From the NCBI GenBank assembly GCA_944372745.1, contig CALWAB010000103.1:1-7470 (forward strand): DNA of 7,470 nucleotides, given 5' to 3'. Positions 1 through 4,492 of the stretch are shown here, piece after piece. The stretch's first letter is position 1. Each line of letters opens with the position of its first letter. This DNA comes from an uncultured Clostridia bacterium (GTDB lineage Bacteria; Bacillota; Clostridia; Christensenellales; UBA1242). The notes beneath the pieces are model-generated. The model ran no database searches. It was not told where the DNA came from and saw only the letters and a list, made by a program, of their open reading frames with translations. The position numbers and the translations under genes are program-made.

Positions 1-158
1 GCGTGGGTACTGGCGTACGGCTGTGGTCTTATTTGTACGCATCTATCAGTTTATGTTTATTGACAACGGTGACCACTAGTTTTGTGCAAGTATTCCTGCA
101 CCTGTGGTCTTGGCGTAAAGCACTAGCTTACTCAGTGCTTAAAAATTAATATATATAT

Positions 159-182
159 CTTAGTGTGTTAACACACACTAAG
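159..182. repeat. Perfect 10-bp inverted repeat
   Basis: CTTAGTGTGT (159-168) and ACACACTAAG (173-182) pair perfectly around the loop TAAC. Neither side has a T-run typical of a terminator, so it is listed as part of the palindrome cluster. Confidence 0.7.
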
Positions 183-215
183 TATATTATTTAAGTACTA
201 AGTTGTGACTAGGTA

Positions 216-254
216 CTCACCAAAGGCCACCCCGTGGCGTGGCATCACCCCCTG
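216..254 (+). repeat. ~39-bp palindromic repeat unit, copy 1
   Basis: It begins CTCACCAAAGGCCAC and ends CACCCCCTG. The internal stem is GCCAC (226-230) with GTGGC (234-238) around CCC. It shares both ends with the copies at 320-357 and 1188-1226, but the stem sequence differs. Confidence 0.65.
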
Positions 255-265
255 TGTCATCACAC

Positions 266-285
266 CTTTGTGCTTTCGCACAAAG
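266..285. repeat. Tetraloop hairpin with GTGC/GCAC cap, copy 1
   Basis: CTTTGTGC (266-273) pairs perfectly with GCACAAAG (278-285) around TTTC. The hairpin at 1057-1076 has the same TTTGTGC/GCACAAA core. The outer pair changes from C-G here to T-A there, so pairing is kept while sequence changes. Confidence 0.65.
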
Positions 286-319
286 TATAATTTGTGAAGT
301 ACTATATTATGTTTAGACG

Positions 320-357
320 CTCGCCAATGACCATACCACGGGGTGATGCCACCCCTG
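320..357 (+). repeat. ~39-bp palindromic repeat unit, copy 2
   Basis: It begins CTCGCCAATGACCATACCAC and ends CACCCCTG. The internal stem is GGGGTG (340-345) with CACCCC (350-355) around ATGC. Positions 340-352 are also the exact reverse complement of 239-251 in copy 1 (GTGGCATCACCCC), so the two copies could form a longer-range pairing. Confidence 0.65.
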
Positions 358-368
358 CGTTGTTACGC

Positions 369-388
369 ACTAAATAAAATTATTTAGT
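369..388. repeat. Perfect 9-bp inverted repeat
   Basis: ACTAAATAA (369-377) and TTATTTAGT (380-388) are separated by AA. It is AT-rich and belongs to the same palindrome cluster. It could act as a weak hairpin or a protein-binding palindrome. Confidence 0.55.
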
Positions 389-535
389 ACAGTATTTGTT
401 TTAAAGCACTTGCCAATGATTACTTTTTATGACATACATAATATTAAATTATTAAATATGGTAATTTTCCATTTTATAAAATATTAAAAATATCAGTTAT
501 ACTGGCAATTTTTAACTATATAAGGAGTGAAAAAT

Positions 536-838
536 ATGAATAATGTTGATAATTTTGACAATTTTCGTTTTGTAATGCAATTAAATGATGTTTTAAATTT
601 AGGTGATATTGGTGTAATTTTAAATGGTCCAATTTTAAAAGGTGATATTAAAGAAAAAGATACAATTTATTACATAGACAAAGATAAAAAAATTAAATCG
701 AATGTTGAGAGGCTAGAAGTTTTTGGTAGAATAGGGGACGGAACAGCACATAGTGGAGAATTTATTTCAATAGCACAGCATAGTATAACGAAAGAAGATA
801 TTACAGGTGATGGATATATAGTTATTGAAAAAGTTTGA
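536..838 (+). CDS. Small stand-alone EF-Tu domain II-like beta-barrel protein (100 aa)
   Basis: ATG at 536 is chosen over the in-frame GTG at 527 because AAGGAG (522-527) sits 8 bases before it, and the GTG would overlap that site. Nearly the whole protein matches the pattern of translation-factor domain II. FRFVMQLNDVL (residues 10-20) corresponds to the RPFLMPVEDVF-type strand of EF-Tu. GDIGVILNGPILKGDIKEKD (23-42) corresponds to the GRGTVVTGRVERG-IKVGDE region, and residues 71-98 (A-x-x-GE...KEDITGDGYIVIE) to the A-GENVG...KREDVERGQVLA end. There is no GTP-binding domain (no G1-G5 motifs) and no signal peptide or membrane segment. Function is unknown; such barrels in GTPases contact RNA or partner proteins. 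It is monocistronic, lies between two repeat regions and ends in its own terminator. No convincing -35 was found; TATACT at 498-503 could be a -10. Confidence 0.8.
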   Translation: MNNVDNFDNFRFVMQLNDVLNLGDIGVILNGPILKGDIKEKDTIYYIDKDKKIKSNVERLEVFGRIGDGTAHSGEFISIAQHSITKEDITGDGYIVIEKV

Positions 839-850
839 GATAAGTAATTA

Positions 851-874
851 AAAAAAGGACGCAAGTCCTTTTTT
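851..874 (+). terminator. Rho-independent terminator after the EF-Tu domain II-like gene
   Basis: AAAAAAGGAC (851-860) pairs with GTCCTTTTTT (865-874) around GCAA, 12 bases after the stop codon. The T-run forms the 3' arm, and the matching A-run makes it potentially bidirectional. The same stem is reused at 2086-2105, and both are followed by CTGTAGACAAA. Confidence 0.85.
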
Positions 875-968
875 CAGTCTGTAGACAAACTACAAATAGA
901 AAAGTGCGATGGCACACTGTCACGGTATTTGTCTTGAGTACCTAAACACATTTAGTACTTAAATTATT

Positions 969-998
969 GTACTTAGTGCTTTGATAAGCACTAAGTAC
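969..998. repeat. Perfect 13-bp inverted repeat
   Basis: GTACTTAGTGCTT (969-981) pairs with AAGCACTAAGTAC (986-998) around the four-base loop TGAT. The arms contain the recurrent GTACTTAGT/ACTAAGTAC motif. It has no T-run, so it is not a normal terminator. Confidence 0.75.
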
Positions 999-1056
999 TA
1001 GCATACGGTAGTGGTTATTGATGGGTACTTAGATACAACTTAGTACATAAAACTTA

Positions 1057-1076
1057 TTTTGTGCGTAAGCACAAAA
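1057..1076. repeat. Tetraloop hairpin with GTGC/GCAC cap, copy 2
   Basis: TTTTGTGC (1057-1064) pairs with GCACAAAA (1069-1076) around GTAA, a GNRA-type loop if transcribed. It is related to 266-285, and a shorter GTGC-GATG-GCAC stem lies at 905-916. Confidence 0.65.
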
Positions 1077-1136
1077 ATAAATTTTTGATATGTTCAGTAC
1101 TAAGCTTGGCTAGAGTTACACTCCAAGACCACAGGT

Positions 1137-1152
1137 CAAGGGCTAGCCCTTG
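1137..1152. repeat. Perfect 16-bp palindrome
   Basis: CAAGGGCTAGCCCTTG is fully self-complementary. A second stem follows at once: GAAGGGGAAC (1164-1173) with GTTCCCTTTC (1179-1188), one G-T pair, loop GGGTA. Confidence 0.65.
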
Positions 1153-1187
1153 CCTAAAGGGTTGAAGGGGAACGGGTAGTTCCCTTT

Positions 1188-1226
1188 CTTACCAAAGACC
1201 ACGCTATAAAGTAGCGACACCCCTAG
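1188..1226 (+). repeat. ~39-bp palindromic repeat unit, copy 3
   Basis: It begins CTTACCAAAGACCAC and ends CACCCCTAG. The internal stem is CGCTA (1202-1206) with TAGCG (1212-1216). Its conserved ends match copies 1 and 2, and its stem sequence is different from both. Confidence 0.65.
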
Positions 1227-1289
1227 ATACAAGAAATCATCACTGATAAAAAATATTTCAATAAAAAATTAAATTATTATAAAAAACAT

Positions 1290-1320
1290 TTGACTTAGAG
1301 TCAACTCTATATATTATAAT
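1290..1320 (+). promoter_or_regulatory. MerR-type promoter/operator of the CMD-cupin gene
   Basis: A -35 box TTGACT (1290-1295) and a perfect -10 box TATAAT (1315-1320) are separated by 19 bases rather than 17. The spacer holds a perfect inverted repeat, TAGAGT-CA-ACTCTA (1296-1309). A stretched spacer with a centred dyad is the hallmark of promoters activated by MerR-family regulators, which twist the DNA. The TTGACTTAGAGT...ACTCTA pattern resembles operators of aldehyde/thiol-responsive MerR relatives (AdhR/NmlR type). No MerR gene lies in the window, so the regulator must be encoded elsewhere. Confidence 0.75.
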
Positions 1321-1355
1321 ACTATTATCAATTATCAATAAAAGGAGAAAATATT

Positions 1356-1952
1356 ATGAAAAAACAAACCGCAGGTAGAGATAATTTAGGAGATTTAGCA
1401 CCCAAATTTGCAGAATTAAATGACGATGTCCTTTTTGGTCAAGTGTGGGCAAGAGAAGACAAATTGTCACTTCGCGACAGAAGTATGATAACTGTCACAG
1501 CATTGATGACAAAAGGTATCTTTGATAATTCCTTAAAATCTCACATTATTAATGCTAAAAATAATGGCGTAACAAAAGAAGAAATGGTGGAAATCATTAC
1601 TCACCTTTCATTCTATGTAGGTTGGCCTAATGCGTGGGCAGTATTCCCTATAGTTAGAGAAATTTATGCAGATGATAAGACCGCACCTAGTGATTCACTT
1701 TTTGGCTTGGGCGAATTAAATACGGCGTATGCTAAGTATTTTATAGGCAATAGTTATTTGAAACCTTTGACTACTCAAGGGGTAAACATTGCCAATGTCA
1801 CATTTGAACCAAGATGCAGAAATAATTGGCACATACACCACAAAGGCGGACAAATACTACTATGTACCGACGGTGAAGGTTGGTATCAAGAGTGGAATAA
1901 ACATGCTCAAAAATTGCACGCAGGTGATGTAGTCTATATTGCTCCTAAGTAA
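1356..1952 (+). CDS. Carboxymuconolactone decarboxylase-like/cupin protein, truncated by frameshift
   Basis: The ATG follows AAGGAG (1342-1347) by 8 bases. Residues ~30-105 form a CMD/AhpD-like helical domain with LSLRDRSMITVTALM (38-51), GVTKEEMVEIITHL (71-84) and YVGWPNAW (87-94). No CxxC redox pair is present. Residues ~135-198 begin a cupin barrel; HIH (159-161) and Q166 are probable metal ligands, and HAGDVVYIAP (188-197) opens cupin motif 2. The frame stops at 1950, before the last ligand histidine. Fused CMD-cupin proteins are usually ~240 aa and occur beside aldo/keto reductases and flavodoxins in clostridia; the exact reaction is not known. The product here is 198 aa and probably cannot bind metal properly. 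Expression is likely MerR-controlled (1290-1320), separate from the LysR operon. Confidence 0.8.
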   Translation: MKKQTAGRDNLGDLAPKFAELNDDVLFGQVWAREDKLSLRDRSMITVTALMTKGIFDNSLKSHIINAKNNGVTKEEMVEIITHLSFYVGWPNAWAVFPIVREIYADDKTAPSDSLFGLGELNTAYAKYFIGNSYLKPLTTQGVNIANVTFEPRCRNNWHIHHKGGQILLCTDGEGWYQEWNKHAQKLHAGDVVYIAPK

Positions 1953-2074
1953 AACATTGGCACGGTGCAAGCAAAGATTCTTGGTTTACTCACATAGCAG
2001 TAGAAATCCCAGCCGAAAACGCCAGCAATGAATGGCTAGAACAAGTCAGTGACGAAGACTACAATAAATTATAA
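1949..2074 (+). pseudogene. Out-of-frame 3' end of the CMD-cupin gene (41 codons)
   Basis: Read from GTA at 1949, the DNA continues the protein with VKHWHGASKDSWFTHIAV, the usual end of cupin motif 2 including the third metal-ligand histidine. It runs to a TAA at 2072-2074 (end SDEDYNKL). Restoring one base around 1947-1949 (for example AAT before GTA) would give P-N-V-K-H-W-H and an intact 239-residue protein. The segment has no start site of its own. This is a one-base deletion or a sequencing error; no slippery heptamer is visible to support programmed -1 frameshifting. Confidence 0.85.
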
Positions 2075-2085
2075 TAGTATACTAA

Positions 2086-2105
2086 AAAAGGACTTGTGTC
2101 CTTTT
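2086..2105. terminator. Bidirectional terminator between the CMD-cupin gene and lysR-type gene
   Basis: AAAAGGAC (2086-2093) pairs with GTCCTTTT (2098-2105) around TTGT. On the minus strand the arm continues as six T residues, so it serves the LysR-family gene better than the plus-strand gene. CTGTAGACAAA follows at 2109-2119, as it does after the 851-874 terminator. Confidence 0.75.
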
Positions 2106-2128
2106 AGGCTGTAGACAAATGGATTTTC

Positions 2129-2147
2129 TAGGGGATGAAATCCCCTA
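2129..2147 (-). terminator. GC-rich hairpin downstream of the LysR-family gene
   Basis: TAGGGGAT (2129-2136) pairs with ATCCCCTA (2140-2147) around GAA. It lies 18 bases past the minus-strand stop but lacks a good T-run on either strand. It may act together with the hairpin at 2086-2105. Confidence 0.45.
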
Positions 2148-2164
2148 AAAACTTACATACGACA

Positions 2165-3016
2165 CTAATTCATAGAATTGCCTAATAACTTTAGTAAATT
2201 TTTTATTTTTTGTTTGTGTCCCTTTTTGTAATTAAGGTAAAAATCAATGGTAGCGTCGTCATCTAATATAGGTATGTTAATTCTGCCTTCTTCAATGCGT
2301 TGTGGTATCGTAATGTTGGTTGAGAAACTAGGTATTGTGGAAGCATTAATTATCACGTAAAGATTTTCCATTGTCTGTTTAAAAAATTTAGATTTAGGTA
2401 AATATTTTATTATAATATCATCCCAAATTCCTAAAGATTCTGCCACAAGGAATGATTGTCCATCTATGTCTTTGAAATACACTCCGCCATTTAATTGCGA
2501 CAAAAAGTGACTATGTGGCACGGATATGTATAATTTTTCTGTAAATGCGAATTGCGAAACAATGTTTTCATTTTCTATAGGCATTGATGTAAATATTAAA
2601 TCGTATATATCGTCTAGTAAGGCATCTATCAAATTTTTTTCTGTGTCCACTTTGCTAACTATAGTTTTATTTGGATAAGTGGAATATAGTAAATTGCCAT
2701 ACTTAAGCATTGGCCCTGGGGCAACAGCCCCTATGGATATTGTGCTTTTTGCATTATAAAAAGCCACAGTCTTTTCTTTCATTAGTTGCATTTCTTCTAA
2801 TGCTTTCTCGGCATTTTTGACAAGTTCTCTGCCTGTGTCATTGAAAGAAAGTTTATTTTTTGTCCTAACGAATATTGGCACTCCTATGTAATCTTCTACC
2901 TTTTGCATTGCTCTTGTGAGTGCCGATTGAGATATATGTAAGGACTTACTTGCTTTTGTCAAGTTCTCAGTTTTTGCGTATTCTATTAAATATTCTAAGA
3001 AATCTACATTAATCAT
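2165..3016 (-). CDS. LysR-family transcriptional regulator
   Basis: This is a 283-residue protein of normal LysR length. The N-terminal winged helix-turn-helix covers residues ~1-60, with the recognition region NLTKASKSLHISQSALTRAM (18-37) followed by VEDYIGVPIFVR (40-51). A linker helix (~60-88) leads to the effector-binding domain (~90-283). ATG at 3016 is chosen over the upstream in-frame ATG at 3037. GAAAGGTG lies just before 3016, and the -10 box (3042-3047) puts the transcript start at about 3035, too late for 3037. It is divergent from the flavodoxin-aldo/keto reductase operon, the classic position of a LysR activator of its neighbour, usually with autoregulation. The effector is unknown; an electrophile, aldehyde or quinone would suit the enzymes. 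Confidence 0.9.
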   Translation of the reverse strand: MINVDFLEYLIEYAKTENLTKASKSLHISQSALTRAMQKVEDYIGVPIFVRTKNKLSFNDTGRELVKNAEKALEEMQLMKEKTVAFYNAKSTISIGAVAPGPMLKYGNLLYSTYPNKTIVSKVDTEKNLIDALLDDIYDLIFTSMPIENENIVSQFAFTEKLYISVPHSHFLSQLNGGVYFKDIDGQSFLVAESLGIWDDIIIKYLPKSKFFKQTMENLYVIINASTIPSFSTNITIPQRIEEGRINIPILDDDATIDFYLNYKKGHKQKIKNLLKLLGNSMN

Positions 3017-3041
3017 ATTACACCTTTCACTATGCATTTTA

Positions 3042-3071
3042 ATTATAGCACAATGCCAAAATTATGTCCAA
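3042..3071 (-). promoter_or_regulatory. Promoter of the LysR-family gene
   Basis: On the minus strand, TTGGAC (3071-3066) and TATAAT (3047-3042) are 18 bases apart, and TGC before the -10 makes it an extended -10 promoter. The expected start near 3035 gives a ~19-base leader containing the ribosome-binding site for ATG 3016. Confidence 0.7.
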
Positions 3072-3087
3072 TTTTTCGTGTAATTAT

Positions 3088-3119
3088 TTTACTTTTTGCA
3101 TAAATAAGAGTAAATTTAT
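3088..3119 (+). promoter_or_regulatory. Weak promoter and possible LysR-type binding dyad of the reductase operon
   Basis: TTTACT (3088-3093) and TAAATT (3111-3116), 17 bases apart, form a poor-consensus promoter, as expected if an activator is needed. An inverted repeat ATAAAT (3100-3105)/ATTTAT (3114-3119) overlaps it. LysR sites are AT-rich interrupted dyads (T-N11-A), so this is a candidate but not a proven site. Confidence 0.35.
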
Positions 3120-3121
3120 TG

Positions 3122-3139
3122 TGTAGAAAAGTTTCTACA
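3122..3139. promoter_or_regulatory. Perfect 8-bp inverted repeat before the flavodoxin-like gene
   Basis: TGTAGAAA (3122-3129) and TTTCTACA (3132-3139) are separated by AG. It lies at or just after the inferred transcription start and 19 bases before the ATG. It could be an operator or a 5' leader hairpin; it has no T-run and is not a terminator. Confidence 0.55.
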
Positions 3140-3158
3140 TTTTTGATTGGAGGTTAAA

Positions 3159-3623
3159 ATGAAAACATTAATAGCGTATTTTTCTTGGTCTAATAACACA
3201 AAGAATTTAGTAGAAGAAATAAATAAGCAATTCAACTTTGATGTCATTAGAATAGAAAGAAAACAACCTTATTCTATAGATTATCATACTTGTGCTTATG
3301 TGGAAGCAAAGGAAGAAGTGGAAAAACGCATACACCCTGAGATTACAGGCGTAGATGTGGACTTAAATTCTTATGATAGAATATTGTTGTTTTTTCCTAT
3401 ATGGTGGTACACATTTCCAATGCCAATAGGCACATTTGCGACTATGCTAAAAGGTTTTAAAGGCGAAGTGGTAGTCTTTGCAAATAGTTATACCAATGAC
3501 CCACAGTATATGGTCAACTCTATGCAAGATTTGAAAGCAATAGACACAAATGTAAATTTTGTAGAAGGATTGTTTAATCAAAGTGCAAGTAAACACATTG
3601 ATTTTATAAAAAGCGAGAAATAA
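3159..3623 (+). CDS. Flavodoxin-like FMN protein
   Basis: The ATG at 3159 follows GGAGG (3149-3153) by 5 bases; the in-frame TTG at 3147 overlaps that site and is rejected. The 154-residue product has a flavodoxin fold pattern. Strand MKTLIAYFSW leads into the FMN phosphate loop S-W-S-N-N-T (9-14), and the second flavin-contact segment is FFPIWWYTFPMPIGTF (78-93). A later strand is EVVVFANSY (103-111). The usual loop Gly before Asn-Thr is Asn here (N12), a mild variation. It belongs to the short clostridial flavodoxin group and would shuttle electrons or reduce quinones/nitro compounds in the cytoplasm; the partner is unknown. It is the first gene of the operon, and its stop codon overlaps the next gene's AAGGAG site. 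Confidence 0.85.
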   Translation: MKTLIAYFSWSNNTKNLVEEINKQFNFDVIRIERKQPYSIDYHTCAYVEAKEEVEKRIHPEITGVDVDLNSYDRILLFFPIWWYTFPMPIGTFATMLKGFKGEVVVFANSYTNDPQYMVNSMQDLKAIDTNVNFVEGLFNQSASKHIDFIKSEK

Positions 3624-3636
3624 AGGAGTAAAAATT

Positions 3637-4482
3637 ATGGAAACAATTAAATTAAATGACGGATATGATATGCCATTACTAGGACTTGGCACATTCTTAT
3701 TAAAACCTAATGACGCAGAAGAAGCAGTATACAGTGCTTTTAAAAATGGATACAGGTTAATTGATACTGCGAACGCTTACTCAAATGAAAGAGCCGTAGG
3801 GCGTGGTATAAAACGCAGTGGTGTACCTAGAGAAGAAATATTCTTGGAATCAAAATTGTGGCCAACGGTATACACGAAGGAAAGTGCAGTAGACGAAATG
3901 CTAAATAGATTGGGTGTCGAATATGTTGACTTATTGCTATTGCGTCAACCAGCAGGCGACTATGTCACAGGTTATAAAATGATGGAAAAGGCAGTCAAGG
4001 AAGGCAAAGTGAAATCTATAGGCGTGTCAAACTTTGAAGGTGAGCCATTACAAAAAATATTGGAAATTTGTGAAATAAAACCTTCAGTTATTCAAGTAGA
4101 GACACACCCTTATTATACCCAAGACGAATTGAAGAAAGTATTAGATAAATATGATATTAAAATTCAGGCTTGGTATCCATTGGGACACGGCGACAAGTCT
4201 TTAATTGATGAGCCAATTTTCACAAAACTTGCTCAAAAATACAACAAATCAAATGCACAAATTATTTTGAGATGGCACATTCAACAAGGGCATATCGTAA
4301 TACCTGGTAGTAAAAATTCTGAACACATTAAAGACAATGCAAACATTTTTGACTTTGTTTTGACGGACGAAGAAATGAAAGAAATTGCAAAAATTAATAA
4401 AAATAAAAGATACTATGTTCCTAATCCTGAAATTGTGGCAAAGTACGCACAAATGGAATTAAATGATAGTTTGGATGTATAA
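3637..4482 (+). CDS. Aldo/keto reductase with an altered catalytic His
   Basis: The ATG follows AAGGAG (3623-3628) by 8 bases. At 281 residues it is full length for an NADPH-dependent aldo/keto reductase, a TIM barrel that reduces aldehydes and ketones. Family landmarks are MPLLGLGTF (12-20), D43 and Y48 in IDTANAYSNE, K73 in LESKLW, VKSIGVSNF (125-133), IQVETHPYY (152-160), and the nucleotide-binding end IPGSKNSEHIKDN (222-234). At the LLLIHWP-type motif the sequence is LLLLRQP, so Arg103 stands where the catalytic His normally is. The other tetrad residues (Asp, Tyr, Lys) are present. The protein may be redox-active with changed specificity, or inactive. Tail residues KNKRYYVPNPE fit the clostridial 2,5-diketogluconate reductase-like subgroup. 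It is translationally close to both neighbours. Confidence 0.9.
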   Translation: METIKLNDGYDMPLLGLGTFLLKPNDAEEAVYSAFKNGYRLIDTANAYSNERAVGRGIKRSGVPREEIFLESKLWPTVYTKESAVDEMLNRLGVEYVDLLLLRQPAGDYVTGYKMMEKAVKEGKVKSIGVSNFEGEPLQKILEICEIKPSVIQVETHPYYTQDELKKVLDKYDIKIQAWYPLGHGDKSLIDEPIFTKLAQKYNKSNAQIILRWHIQQGHIVIPGSKNSEHIKDNANIFDFVLTDEEMKEIAKINKNKRYYVPNPEIVAKYAQMELNDSLDV

Positions 4483-4492
4483 GGAGTAAGAA

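Larger units (their letters stand above)
1..480. repeat. Non-coding region packed with short palindromes and related repeat units
   Basis: No credible gene is seen here. The stretch holds a series of hairpin-forming inverted repeats: 13-18 with 35-40 (GCGTAC/GTACGC); 71-76 with 104-109 (GACCAC/GTGGTC) enclosing 84-88 with 97-101; 118-124 with 134-140; 159-168 with 173-182; 266-273 with 278-285; and 369-377 with 380-388. Two copies of a ~39-bp unit lie at 216-254 and 320-357, and a partial copy begins at 409. Motifs CCAA(A/T)GACCAC and ACTAAGTAC recur on both strands and reappear at 876-1260. It resembles a bacterial interspersed palindromic repeat region; whether the stems act as DNA or RNA cannot be told from the sequence. 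Confidence 0.75.
876..1260. repeat. Second non-coding palindrome-rich region
   Basis: No gene is seen. The region carries CTGTAGACAAA (879-889), hairpins at 905-916, 969-998, 1057-1076, 1137-1152 and 1164-1188, and a third ~39-bp unit at 1188-1226. Several ACTAAGTAC/GTACTTAGT motifs are present. A segment at 996-1019 resembles 8-33 (TACT-G/A-GC-G/A-TACGG then GTGGT and TATT). The shared motifs tie it to region 1-480 as one repeat family interrupted by a gene. Confidence 0.7.

Noticed and set aside
1..60. 20-codon open frame in frame 1 at the left edge as the end of a gene
   Set aside because: The sequence overlaps repeat motifs shared with 996-1019, and the peptide looks like no protein end.
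1..480. CRISPR array
   Set aside because: Repeats are imperfect, irregularly spaced, in both orientations, and have no uniform spacers or cas genes nearby.
527..535. GTG start for the EF-Tu domain II-like gene
   Set aside because: It overlaps the AAGGAG ribosome site; ATG at 536 is correctly spaced.
1944..1957. Programmed -1 frameshift in the CMD-cupin gene
   Set aside because: There is no X-XXY-YYZ slippery heptamer and no obvious stimulatory stem at the site; a simple deletion explains it better.
3017..3037. Upstream ATG (3037, minus) for the LysR-family gene
   Set aside because: It lies at or before the inferred transcript start and has no ribosome site; the ATG at 3016 has one and gives a standard LysR N-terminus.
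3042..3071. MerR-type reading of the LysR promoter because of its 18-bp spacer
   Set aside because: There is no dyad in the spacer, and an extended -10 box explains a slightly long spacer.
3147..3158. TTG start for the flavodoxin-like gene
   Set aside because: The codon sits in the GGAGG ribosome site, and flavodoxins begin at the MKTLIAYFS strand.
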